Source of the DNA: an uncultured Clostridia bacterium
GTDB taxonomy: Bacteria; Bacillota; Clostridia; Christensenellales; Aristaeellaceae
DNA length: 64,000 nucleotides
Direction: 5' to 3'
Assembly: GCA_945948915.1 (NCBI GenBank)
Contig: CAMFCQ010000005.1
Span: 1-64,000, forward strand
Shown: positions 55,362 to 63,385 of the stretch, piece by piece
Numbering within the stretch: position 1 is the first letter of the stretch
Layout of the letters: every line of letters begins with the position of its first letter
The notes under the pieces: model-generated
Told to the model about the DNA's origin: nothing
Seen by the model: the letters and a program-made list of their open reading frames with translations, nothing else
Database searches by the model: none
Made by a program: the position numbers and the translations under genes

Positions 55362-56275
55362 CGCTTGTCACCCACTTTCGTCTGGATTGCGGACAGAACA
55401 GCCACCATGATCAGGATGACGAAGGACATGGCCGCCGCATAACCGAAGTTCGGATTCTTGGTGAACATCGTGTTGTAGATGTAGTGCGACATGGTAATGG
55501 TCATGTTCGCCGGGCCGCCGCGCGTCAGGTTGACAGACTCGTCGAACAGCTGCAGCGTGCCGTTGGTGGACATGATGGCCGTCACCAGGATGATCGGCTT
55601 GAGCAGCGGGATCGTGATGTTGATCAGCTGACGGAACTGGTTCGCGCCGTCAATGCGCGCCGCCTCGTAGATCGAGTAATCGATGCTCTGCATGCCGGAG
55701 AGGTAGAAGATCATGTTGTAGCCCGTCCAGCGCCAGACCAGTCCAACGATGATGACGAACTTGGCATAGAACGGATCGTTCAGCCAGTTGATCGGCTCGG
55801 AGAGGATGCCGATGTTCGTCAGCACGGCGTTGACCATGCCGTCGTAGGTGAACAGGGTACGGAAGATCATGGAATATGCGACCAGACCGGTGGCGCAGGG
55901 CAGGAAGATGCAGGTACGGAACAGGCCGCGGAACTTCAGATCCTTGTTGTTGAGCAGGGTCGCGAAGATGACGGCCAGCACCAGCATGATCGGCACCTGA
56001 ATGATCAGGTACGTCAGCGTGTTCGACACGGACTGGACGAACACCTTGTCGCTGAGCATGCGCTGATAGTTACGCCACAGCGGATCGCAGTAGGTCAGGG
56101 CGGTCGGCAGGCCGCGCTTGAGCGAGGTCAGGAACGCCTGAACCATCGGATAGAAGCTGAAGACAAAAATCATCAGCGTTGCGGGCGTCAGGAAGGCCCA
56201 GCCGGCCGCACTCTGCTTGCGCTCCATGGACCAGAAGCGGTGCTTCTTCTTGGGCGCGGGGGTCGCGTTGGTCAT
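55358..56275 (-). CDS. Sugar ABC transporter permease (MalF-like)
   Basis: The 305-residue inner-membrane protein has six helices and the coupling loop YEAARIDGANQFRQLINITIP. It pairs with the MalG-like permease directly downstream. GAGGTG lies 9 bases ahead of ATG 56275, so the upstream in-frame GTG at 56287 is less likely. The gap to the binding-protein gene contains two large stem-loops. Confidence 0.94.
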   Translation of the reverse strand: MTNATPAPKKKHRFWSMERKQSAAGWAFLTPATLMIFVFSFYPMVQAFLTSLKRGLPTALTYCDPLWRNYQRMLSDKVFVQSVSNTLTYLIIQVPIMLVLAVIFATLLNNKDLKFRGLFRTCIFLPCATGLVAYSMIFRTLFTYDGMVNAVLTNIGILSEPINWLNDPFYAKFVIIVGLVWRWTGYNMIFYLSGMQSIDYSIYEAARIDGANQFRQLINITIPLLKPIILVTAIMSTNGTLQLFDESVNLTRGGPANMTITMSHYIYNTMFTKNPNFGYAAAMSFVILIMVAVLSAIQTKVGDKR

Positions 56276-56306
56276 GGGATAATCCACCTCTCTTCATGGT
56301 GATGGC

Positions 56307-56367
56307 CCATGGTGAGACAGCACAACAGATTGAACGGATTCAATTCGTGTGTGCTGTTTCACCATGG
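56307..56367 (-). other. Long intercistronic stem-loop (possible processing or stabilising element)
   Basis: CCATGGTGAGACAGCACA (56307-56324) and TGTGCTGTTTCACCATGG (56350-56367) are 18-base arms with one mismatch that remains a G-U pair in RNA. The 25-base loop contains a further stem, ATTGAA/TTCAAT. There is no U-tract. It lies just before the ribosome site of the MalF-like gene. Confidence 0.75.
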
Positions 56368-56370
56368 GAG

Positions 56371-56402
56371 AACTGCCGCCCCGGTTTCCCGGAGCGGCAG
56401 TT
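56371..56402 (-). other. Second stem-loop at the 3' end of the binding-protein gene
   Basis: AACTGCCGC and GCGGCAGTT enclose a loop with an inner CCGG/CCGG stem. With no U-tract, it probably protects the upstream message and lowers expression of the permeases relative to the binding protein. Confidence 0.65.
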
Positions 56403-56438
56403 ATCATGCGGGGAAACAGGTCGTGAACCGATGGGGAA

Positions 56439-57695
56439 TTAGAAGCCCATAGCGAAGTTCACGGTGTCCTCAGCGTTGGCCAGCTCGGTGTCCAGATCGC
56501 CGCCGTTGATGTAGTTGGTCAGCGCGGTGCCCAGAGCGTCGCGGGCGTCATAGTAGAACGCGCCGGTCTGGTTGGCCGGGACATGCGCGGTGTACTCGAC
56601 GATCTTCGCGAAGATCGCGTCGCCGTTGAAGTACTCGTTGCCCGCGGTGTAGTTGGAGCCTTCCTTCGCGCCGGCCCAGGTGCCGATGGCGGAGGTGGTC
56701 GGGAGGATGGTGTTGTAGAAGTCGACGTTGCGGTAGAGCTTCATGAAGTCAAGCGCCAGATCGATGTCGGTGCCGTTGGTGAAGACCCAGGAGGAACCGC
56801 CGTTGTTGGAGTAGTTGGTCGCGGACTCGAAGCCGGACAGCTTCGGCATGTTGGTCAGCGCCCACTTGCCGGCCTGATCCTGCACGCCCATGACGGTGCC
56901 CAGGATCCAGCAGCCGTTGATCGCGCTGCCGGCGGTGCCGTTGGAGAAGGTGCCGCAGTACTCGTCCCAGGTGTTGACCTCGACGAGGACGCCTTCAAGC
57001 GCCATGGTCTTGTAGATCTCAAGCGCAGCCTTGCAGACTTCGTTGTTGGCGAAGTTGACGGAGCCGTCCTCGTTGAACATGGACGCGCCGCAGGACTGGA
57101 GCATCATGCAGATGGTATCGACAGAGCCGGCCTGAGCGGTCAGCAGCGGCTTGCCGGTCTTGGCCTTGACGTCCTTGCCGATCTCGATGAAGCGCTCCCA
57201 GGTGATGTCGGTCACGTCAGCGATGGTGTAGCCGGCCGCCTCGAGGTAATCGGTGCGGTAAGCGCCCACGACGGTGCCCGCATCGAACGGCACGCCGTAG
57301 TTCTTGCCGTCCACGATGGAGTACGCCAGCTTGCCCTCGGCGAAGCCTTCAAAGTCGTACTTGCCGGTGATGTCGGCATAGACTTCCGGATAGCTCAGCA
57401 CGAACTTCTGCGCGGAGTTGTCCTGGATGAGCATGATGTCCGGCAGGTTGGAGATGTCGCCGGCGGAAGCAGCGGTGATGACGCGGGTCTCGATGTCATC
57501 GGAGAGAACCTCTTCGATCACGATCTCAACGTCCGGATGCTCCGCGTTGTACATTTCCTTCGCGACCTTCATGGCGGCGATGTTGAAGTTCGGGTCCCAG
57601 GTCCAGATGGTGATCTTGCCGTCCTCGGCAGCCAGCGCGGCGCCGCAGGAGACGATGATCGTCAGGGCCAGGAGCAGGGAAACAAGCTTTTTCAT
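56439..57695 (-). CDS. Sugar ABC transporter substrate-binding protein
   Basis: The 418-residue secreted protein captures the sugar. Its N-terminus is a signal peptide; IVSC at 14-17 fits a lipobox, which would anchor it as a lipoprotein, but a normal cleavage site at ALA-AED is also present. The mature part has the type 1 extracellular solute-binding fold with many Trp and Asn residues. AGGAGG precedes the start. It is the first gene of the importer operon; the base and codon bias is the smooth one of highly expressed genes. Confidence 0.92.
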   Translation of the reverse strand: MKKLVSLLLALTIIVSCGAALAAEDGKITIWTWDPNFNIAAMKVAKEMYNAEHPDVEIVIEEVLSDDIETRVITAASAGDISNLPDIMLIQDNSAQKFVLSYPEVYADITGKYDFEGFAEGKLAYSIVDGKNYGVPFDAGTVVGAYRTDYLEAAGYTIADVTDITWERFIEIGKDVKAKTGKPLLTAQAGSVDTICMMLQSCGASMFNEDGSVNFANNEVCKAALEIYKTMALEGVLVEVNTWDEYCGTFSNGTAGSAINGCWILGTVMGVQDQAGKWALTNMPKLSGFESATNYSNNGGSSWVFTNGTDIDLALDFMKLYRNVDFYNTILPTTSAIGTWAGAKEGSNYTAGNEYFNGDAIFAKIVEYTAHVPANQTGAFYYDARDALGTALTNYINGGDLDTELANAEDTVNFAMGF

Positions 57696-57759
57696 GGTGA
57701 TATTCCTCCTCATGATGTTTGTTCAGTTCAGCCAAGTCCAAGGCCGAATTGTTGGTATC

Positions 57760-57765
57760 ATTATA
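57760..57765 (-). promoter_or_regulatory. -10 box of the sugar-importer operon
   Basis: On the minus strand a perfect TATAAT lies about 65 bases ahead of the binding-protein gene, without a recognisable -35 box. That fits activation by the AraC regulator encoded just upstream. Confidence 0.5.
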
Positions 57766-57856
57766 CCGTGCAGAAACGCCGCTATGTGTGCAGATTCGCT
57801 CCAAACCTGAACGGATACGCTCATTCTTGCTCCAGATGCGCACAAAACGGCGGGGG

Positions 57857-58777
57857 TTATTTGTTCAAACGGCTGCGCCGCCATTCGCTGGGGCTGACGC
57901 CTGCATACTGCTTGAAGTTCCTGTTGAACGCGGCGATGGAGGAATAGCCGGAGCGCACGGCGATGTTCTGGATGGGGTCGGACGTGGTGCGCAGCAGGTT
58001 CATCGCGCGGTGCACGCGGTAGCGGTTGACGTGCTCCATGGGGCTCATGCCCATGATTTTGGCAAATTGCTTGCGGAAGTAGCTCTCGCTCATCAGGCAG
58101 GTGCGCGCCAGCGTGCTGACCCGGATGTCCTCCTTATAGTGCTCATAGATGTAGGCCAGAGCGGGCTCGACGGGCTGGCGCTGGTAATGATCGACCGGCT
58201 CGCCGGGGCTCAGCAGCGGTATGCGGCTGTGCTGACGCGCGATTTCAAGCAGCAGCAGGTATACGCACAGCTCGAGCTGCTGCTCCGCGTCTGCGTCACC
58301 CTTGCGGTGCAGGTCGTACATCAGCTTGACGATGCTGTCCAGCGCGCTGTCCGTGCTGCTCTCCAGAAACAGGCCGGTCTCCCGGATGCCGTCCAGCAGG
58401 GCGAAGATCGCGCTGCGGAAGCGGTCGGGCACATTGCGCTGCAGATAGTCGTCGCAGATGACGAGATAGCGCCAGTGCGTCAGCGGCTCTCCCTCGTTGG
58501 TCTGATTGTGGTAGACGCCGCGCGGCGCGACGATGACCGAGCCGGCGGAGAAGCGCCAGCCCCTGTCATGCAGGTACACCTGCCCGCTGCCGGCCAGGCA
58601 GATGCCGATTTCCAGGTAGTTGTGCACATGCAGGCTGTCGGGCATGTAGGGCGGGTAGTACGGCGTATCCAGCATCGTCACCAGGAGGCTGTCCTCCGCG
58701 GGCGGATAGCTGCGGTACTCGCAGCTGGGCGGCTCTTCCAGCTGACGGCGCAGCTCGGCTTCAGATGAGGTTTGCAT
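57857..58777 (-). CDS. AraC-family transcriptional regulator
   Basis: The 306-residue protein has an N-terminal cupin sugar-sensing domain (about 25-150, with HVHNYLEIGICLAGSG and WRFSAGSVIVAPRGVYH) and two C-terminal helix-turn-helix motifs (about 205-302, ending with the AraC signature SGYSSIAAFNRNFKQYAGVSPSEWRR). It probably activates the importer and the beta-galactosidase genes. The start at 58777 has AAAGGTG upstream and overlaps the preceding gene by 17 bases. Confidence 0.93.
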   Translation of the reverse strand: MQTSSEAELRRQLEEPPSCEYRSYPPAEDSLLVTMLDTPYYPPYMPDSLHVHNYLEIGICLAGSGQVYLHDRGWRFSAGSVIVAPRGVYHNQTNEGEPLTHWRYLVICDDYLQRNVPDRFRSAIFALLDGIRETGLFLESSTDSALDSIVKLMYDLHRKGDADAEQQLELCVYLLLLEIARQHSRIPLLSPGEPVDHYQRQPVEPALAYIYEHYKEDIRVSTLARTCLMSESYFRKQFAKIMGMSPMEHVNRYRVHRAMNLLRTTSDPIQNIAVRSGYSSIAAFNRNFKQYAGVSPSEWRRSRLNK

Positions 58778-59333
58778 GGGTGAACACCTTTCCCGGGCAG
58801 AGCCGGCGCAGACAGTGCAGCAGCTGGTTCGTGGGCTGCAGATAGATGCGCACAATATACCCGTCCTCCGGGCCGGAGCCGTGGGCGTAAAGCGCGCAGC
58901 TGGGCTTGTCCGGATCCTGCGCGGCGGTGTAGTAGGTAACGCGGTGTCTTCTGTCGGCGGCGGCAAAGGCCGCTTCGCCCTGCTCGACCTCCGGGGTGAA
59001 CTGGTCGGCGATGACGATGACGCGCCGCAGATCCACGCAGGCGAACGCCTCGTTCACGGGCCTTGTGCGCGTGCCGCTCAGGCGGCGGATGTGCAGGTCA
59101 TACCCGTCCAGCTGGTATTCGTAGCTGACGGAGATCACGCCCTTGTAATACCAGGCGAAAAACAGCGTGCCCAGCGCGGGGAAGAGCATCAGCGTGCCCC
59201 ACATGCTGCCCAGAAACGTGAAGATGGCAACGGAAACATACATCAGCACGAGGATCACCTTATTGGCTGTGGGGATCCTGCGGATGACGGTCTGGCGGTA
59301 GGTGATGTCCGCGATTTCGGGGTTCAGGGCCAT
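58761..59333 (-). CDS. Small membrane protein of unknown function (DUF6106-like)
   Basis: The 190-residue protein has two membrane helices at about 24-66, then a soluble domain of alternating strands. It looks like the DUF6106 type known from Clostridia, but I am not certain. It lies between a ribbon-helix-helix gene and the AraC gene and overlaps the latter, so it is part of a three-gene regulatory transcript. GGAGG lies 9 bases upstream of the start. Confidence 0.65.
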   Translation of the reverse strand: MALNPEIADITYRQTVIRRIPTANKVILVLMYVSVAIFTFLGSMWGTLMLFPALGTLFFAWYYKGVISVSYEYQLDGYDLHIRRLSGTRTRPVNEAFACVDLRRVIVIADQFTPEVEQGEAAFAAADRRHRVTYYTAAQDPDKPSCALYAHGSGPEDGYIVRIYLQPTNQLLHCLRRLCPGKVFTHANLI

Positions 59334-59357
59334 GGACAAAGTCCTCCTTGCTTATGC

Positions 59358-59558
59358 TCAGTCCTTTTCCTTGATTTCCATGTGATCCAGCGCATATTGC
59401 AGGGCCATCCCGATCAGCTCATTGCGCGAGCGGTTGGTCTTGATGGAAAGCGCGTTGTAAGCTTCCTGCAAGGTACGGTCAATGCGAATCGTCATGGTGA
59501 CGGCTTTGTCTTCCTTGGGGATGATGACGAACTTCTCAGTCACAATGTATTCCTCCAT
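59358..59558 (-). CDS. Ribbon-helix-helix DNA-binding protein
   Basis: The 66-residue protein has the CopG/Arc-type fold: the strand KAVTMTIRIDRTL is followed by two helices with the phrase NRSRNELIGMALQYAL, where the Ser-Arg-Asn-Glu-Leu turn is typical. It should bind DNA as a dimer. No toxin partner is seen beside it. No ribosome site precedes ATG 59558, and a TATAAT box lies only 15 bases upstream, so the message may be nearly leaderless. Confidence 0.82.
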   Translation of the reverse strand: MEEYIVTEKFVIIPKEDKAVTMTIRIDRTLQEAYNALSIKTNRSRNELIGMALQYALDHMEIKEKD

Positions 59559-59572
59559 GCAGTTTTGAATAC

Positions 59573-59578
59573 ATTATA
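59573..59578 (-). promoter_or_regulatory. -10 box of the ribbon-helix-helix gene, within a TTGAA/TTCAA dyad
   Basis: On the minus strand TATAAT (59578 to 59573) sits between TTGAA and TTCAA half-sites 14 bases apart. This could be an autoregulatory operator. No clear -35 box is seen. Confidence 0.4.
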
Positions 59579-59620
59579 GAATCTTCAATCATGTCGAATC
59601 TATGACACAAAGTGAATTGA

Positions 59621-59642
59621 AATCTCAATGCAATCTCAATGC
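59621..59642 (+). repeat. Two tandem 11-base repeats between divergent promoters
   Basis: AATCTCAATGC occurs twice in a row (59621-59631 and 59632-59642), flanked by TTGAA on the left and TTCAA on the right. One helical turn between copies suggests a protein binding site. Confidence 0.45.
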
Positions 59643-59679
59643 GATTCAAAGAGAACAGGAAGAATTTGGCCCGGACATG

Positions 59680-59708
59680 CAGACAGGAGGAGGAGAATCC
59701 GATATAAT
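59680..59708 (+). promoter_or_regulatory. Promoter of the GH20 gene
   Basis: CAGACA at 59680-59685 and a perfect TATAAT at 59703-59708 are 17 bases apart. Confidence 0.6.
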
Positions 59709-59737
59709 GAGAAAAAAATACACTTGGAGGAACCGCC

Positions 59738-61546
59738 ATGTTGACTTCAGAATCAATCAAAAAAGCCCGCGCGCGCGCACAGCGCGTGACGGGCGTGGAG
59801 CTTCCGTTTGCGGTGGACGTGACGGCGGGCGAGGGGCTTTGCGTGACGCTGGCGGGCGGCGCGGCCGCAATCGCCGCGGAGGACGAAAATGCGCTTGCGC
59901 GCGGCTTCTTCCTGCTGAGCCGCTGCGTGCGCGAGGGGAAGACGGCGCTGTCCGTGCGCCAGAAGCGGCATTTTGCCTCCTGCGGCGCGATGGTGGACTG
60001 CTCGCGCGGCGCCGTGATGAAGCCGGAGGCCGTGTGCCGCTGCATCGACCAGCTCGCCTGCCTGGGCATGAACCTGCTGATGCTCTACACGGAGGACACC
60101 TACGAGGTGCCGGAGTACCCGACGCTGGGCTATCTGCGCGGACGCTATACGCAGGATGACCTGCGGGCGCTGGACGCTTACGCGGCTCAGGCAGGCGTGG
60201 AGCTGGTGCCCTGCATCCAGACGCTGGGGCATATGCGCCAGTTCTTGCAGTGGCAGGACAACGCGGCGCTGCGCGATCAGATGGATATCCTGATGATCGA
60301 CGACGAGCGGACGTATGCGTTCATCGAGGCGGAGATCCGCGCGATGCGCGCGTGCATGCGCACAGACCGCATCCACATCGGCATGGACGAGGCGCACGGC
60401 GTGGGCCTGGGCCAGTATCTGCTTGCGCACGGCCAGACCGACCGCTTTGCGCTGCTGAACCGGCATCTTGAGCGCGTGTGCGCCATCTGCGAAAGGTATG
60501 GCTTCAGGCCGATCATGTGGAGCGACATGTTCTTCCGCCTGGGCTCAAAAACCAACGACTATTACGACGTGGAGAGCGACATCCCGCAGTGCGTCATCGA
60601 CGGCATTCCGCCGGTCGATCTGTGCTACTGGGATTACTACCACGAGGACGAGGCGTTCTACGACCACATGCTGACGCAGCACGCGCGCATGGGCGCTCGC
60701 ACGGTGTTCGCCGGCGGCGTCTGGACGTGGAGCGGCTTCCTGCCCCATGTGAAGAAGACCGAAGCGACGATGTTCCCGGCGCTGAGGGCCTGCGCGAAGC
60801 ACCGCGTGGACACGGTGCTGGCGACGATGTGGGGCGACGACGCGGCGGAGACCAACGTCTTCCTGGCCGGCGCGCTGCTGCCCATCTTCTCGGAGAGCTG
60901 CTGGCAGGGCTGCGATTGCCCGAAGGAGGAGATGATCCTCGCGGGCGAGGCGCTCACCGGCATGCCGCGCGCGGTGCTTGACGCGATGGGGGAATTCTAT
61001 CCCAGCGAAAAGGATGTGCGCACGGGCAAGAGCCTGATCTGGTGCGACCCGCTGTATCCGCTGGAGATGACGGAGGATACGCTGGAAGCGGCGATTGCGC
61101 GCAGCGACGCGGCGCTGGGCATCCTGGCGGCGCAGGAGGATCGTCTTGAGATCCGCTATGCGTCGGCGCTCTTTGAAATCGCACGCGAAAAGGCGCGCTG
61201 GATGCGTGACCTGCGGGCGCGGTACGCAGCGGGCGACCGGGCCTGGCTGCGCGACGTGGCGCTTGCCGCCGTGCCGGACATGCTCGAGCAGTATGATACG
61301 CTCCTGAAGCTGCACCGCGCGCTCTGGGAGCGGGACATGAAGCGCTTTGGCTGGGAGGTGCTCGCGCTGCGCTACGGCGCGGTCATGGGCCGCCTGCGGG
61401 ACGCGGCCGACGAGATCAGGCGGTATCTCGCGGGCGAGCTTCAGGCCATCGAGGAGCTGGAGGAGACGCCGCTGCCGTCCGTGCGCGCCGCGCTGCATTT
61501 TGAGAATCTGGTCACGCCGTCGGCGATGATGGGCATGGGGTTCTGA
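59738..61546 (+). CDS. Glycoside hydrolase family 20 (beta-N-acetylhexosaminidase-like)
   Basis: The 602-residue enzyme belongs to the cytoplasmic GH20 branch of gut Clostridia. The barrel shows LLMLYTEDTYEVPEYP, CIQTLGHMRQFLQW and the catalytic Asp217-Glu218 pair in IGMDEAH; Asp assists the acetamido group and Glu is the acid. Trp residues of the substrate pocket lie in GGVWTWSGF. The C-terminal 150 residues are helical and of unknown use. No signal peptide, so it would act on imported N-acetylhexosamine sugars from mucin or milk glycans. TTGGAGGAA precedes the start. Confidence 0.9.
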   Translation: MLTSESIKKARARAQRVTGVELPFAVDVTAGEGLCVTLAGGAAAIAAEDENALARGFFLLSRCVREGKTALSVRQKRHFASCGAMVDCSRGAVMKPEAVCRCIDQLACLGMNLLMLYTEDTYEVPEYPTLGYLRGRYTQDDLRALDAYAAQAGVELVPCIQTLGHMRQFLQWQDNAALRDQMDILMIDDERTYAFIEAEIRAMRACMRTDRIHIGMDEAHGVGLGQYLLAHGQTDRFALLNRHLERVCAICERYGFRPIMWSDMFFRLGSKTNDYYDVESDIPQCVIDGIPPVDLCYWDYYHEDEAFYDHMLTQHARMGARTVFAGGVWTWSGFLPHVKKTEATMFPALRACAKHRVDTVLATMWGDDAAETNVFLAGALLPIFSESCWQGCDCPKEEMILAGEALTGMPRAVLDAMGEFYPSEKDVRTGKSLIWCDPLYPLEMTEDTLEAAIARSDAALGILAAQEDRLEIRYASALFEIAREKARWMRDLRARYAAGDRAWLRDVALAAVPDMLEQYDTLLKLHRALWERDMKRFGWEVLALRYGAVMGRLRDAADEIRRYLAGELQAIEELEETPLPSVRAALHFENLVTPSAMMGMGF

Positions 61547-61577
61547 TGCTGATTCTCGTGAAAAGGATGGAATAATC

Positions 61578-61613
61578 AACGCGCCGAAAAGGTTTACCTT
61601 TTCGGCGCGCGTT
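61578..61613. terminator. Hairpin between the convergent GH20 and MATE genes
   Basis: AACGCGCCGAAAAGG pairs with its complement around a TTTA loop. No clear U-tract follows, but the stem is very stable and lies between two convergent stops. Confidence 0.65.
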
Positions 61614-61639
61614 CGTCTGATATGAAATGGAATCAGGCA

Positions 61640-62929
61640 TCAGCCTCTCTGCGCCGCCCTGACGCTGAACAGCGACAGCGTGCAGCACGCCGCCTCCGTG
61701 ACGACGAAGGAGAGCCACACGCCGGTCACGTCCAGCAGGCGGCTGAGCAGCAGCGCGGCGGGCACGAGCAGCACGCAGCTGCGCAGCAGCGAAATCAGCA
61801 GCGCGCGCTTCGGGCAGCCCACGGCGCTTAAGAGCGCGGCAGCGGCGATGTTCACCCCGGCGAAGAGATAGCCGGTGAAGTAGACGCGCAGCCCGGAAAC
61901 GGCGATGTGAAGCAGATGCGCGTCGCCCTCGTGGTTGAACGCGCCGGCGAGCGGCTGCGCGAGGAGGAAGACCAGCGCGAAGATCATTGCGCTCAGCGCG
62001 ATGACGGTGACGCGCGTATAGGACAGCAGGCGGCGCATGCCCGTGCGGTCGTCCGCGCCGAAGACCCGGCTGGCCAGCGGCTGGATGCCCTGCCCGACGC
62101 CGGTGAAGATCGACGTCGCCACGAGCGCTGTGTTGGCGATCACGCCGTAGGCCGCCACGCCGATGTAGCCGCCCAGCTGCATGAGCAGCAGGTTGAACGT
62201 CAGCAGGGAGATGGCCGAGGCCAGCTCGCCCACAAGCGCGGAGAGGCCGTAGGCAAGCAGATGCAGCGTCTCGCGCACGCCATACAGACAGCGGGAAAGG
62301 CGCAACGTGCAGCGCGGCGTGAAAAAGTGAGCAAGCAGCACCGGCAGGCTCAGACACGCGGAGATGCCCGTGGCCAGAACCGCGCCGAACATGCCCATCC
62401 CCAGCGGGAACAGGAACAGATAGTCCAGCACGATATTGAGCCCGCTGCTCACCAGCATGGAGAGCATGGCCAGATTTGGTGCACCGTCGTTGCTGACAAA
62501 GCCGCGCAGCAGGCTGGCTAGGATGTAGACCGGCGAAAAGAGCAGCGTCATGCGCACATAGGTCGTCGTGAGGGCGAAGGTCGCCTCGTCCGCGCCGAGC
62601 AGGCGGCTTAGCGGCCCGGCGAAAAGGATGCCGGTGAGCACAAGCAGCAGCGAGAATGCGCCGGCGCACAGCAGCGCCGTGGGCAGAGAGCGGCCTGCGC
62701 CTTGGCCCTCGGCCCTGCGCAGGGAGAAGTCCGTGCCGCCGCCAACGCCGACCAGCTGCCCGATGCCGGTGACGATGCTGAAGACCGTGATGGACAGATT
62801 GAGCGCAGCCAAGCCGGACGCGCCCAGCGCCATGGAGACAAACAGGGTGTCCACGAGGATGTAGCACGACAGGCCGATCATGCCGGCGATGTTCTGGGCG
62901 ACATAGCGCAGAAAGACCCTATGGTTCAT
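61640..62929 (-). CDS. MATE-family efflux transporter
   Basis: The 429-residue membrane protein has twelve helices in two similar halves, the hallmark of MATE pumps. N-terminal phrases such as IGLSCYILVDTLFVSMALGASGLAALNL and the middle VGVAAYGVIANTALVATSIFTGVGQGIQPL fit the DinF/NorM-like group that extrudes drugs or metabolites with Na or H gradients. AAGGAG lies 8 bases ahead of ATG 62929, better placed than the in-frame GTG at 62938. It is alone on its transcript. Confidence 0.92.
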   Translation of the reverse strand: MNHRVFLRYVAQNIAGMIGLSCYILVDTLFVSMALGASGLAALNLSITVFSIVTGIGQLVGVGGGTDFSLRRAEGQGAGRSLPTALLCAGAFSLLLVLTGILFAGPLSRLLGADEATFALTTTYVRMTLLFSPVYILASLLRGFVSNDGAPNLAMLSMLVSSGLNIVLDYLFLFPLGMGMFGAVLATGISACLSLPVLLAHFFTPRCTLRLSRCLYGVRETLHLLAYGLSALVGELASAISLLTFNLLLMQLGGYIGVAAYGVIANTALVATSIFTGVGQGIQPLASRVFGADDRTGMRRLLSYTRVTVIALSAMIFALVFLLAQPLAGAFNHEGDAHLLHIAVSGLRVYFTGYLFAGVNIAAAALLSAVGCPKRALLISLLRSCVLLVPAALLLSRLLDVTGVWLSFVVTEAACCTLSLFSVRAAQRG

Positions 62930-62962
62930 GAGCAGCACTCCTTGATGAATGAAAAGAATCGG

Positions 62963-63198
62963 GCCATAGGCGCGAAGCGAAGAAGGAAGTCTGAGGGACC
63001 GGAGCCTGCCGCCCGCTGTGCGGGAAACAGGCAGGCGGAGCGTCGGGAATCGGAAGGAGCGCCAATGGCGCGACTATGCGAGTTCCCCGGATCATTGTCC
63101 CAGGGGTATGGGGGCGAGGCCCCTATCGTCTTCCAACGCGAAGCGCAATTGACAGGAATCGCTGCGGAGCCGGAGGCGACTATTGCGATTCCGCCCCC
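62963..63198. repeat. Mosaic intergenic element R5 (with the same insert as R1)
   Basis: It begins with CATAGGCGCGAAGCGAAGAAGG and contains the same insert as R1 (GGAGCCTGCCGCCCGC to GCGAGTTCCCCGGA, about 63000-63090) in the same place, after CTGAGGGA. Beyond it the sequence differs: a GGGGCGAGGCCCC hairpin, then GAATCGC...GCGATTC around a further box. The terminal inverted repeats of R1 to R3 are not seen. Confidence 0.75.
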
Positions 63199-63235
63199 TT
63201 TGTTTAGGGCAGATCTGAATAGACAACCTGCGAAA

Positions 63236-63284
63236 AAGCACCCGAAACACATCTGCAAAGACCTAACGATGTGTTCGGGTGCTT
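63236..63284 (-). terminator. Terminator of proS, usable in both directions
   Basis: AAGCACCCGAAACACATC and GATGTGTTCGGGTGCTT form a 17-base-pair stem with one bulged A. T-runs follow on both strands. Confidence 0.88.
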
Positions 63285-63385
63285 GTTTTCTGAGATCATA
63301 CGCGCTCAGAATGCGCACCGCTGCCCGGTGGCAGCAATATTCTGTTCATGTCCGGCCTGCAGCATGCAGACAGGCACGGCCTGCT

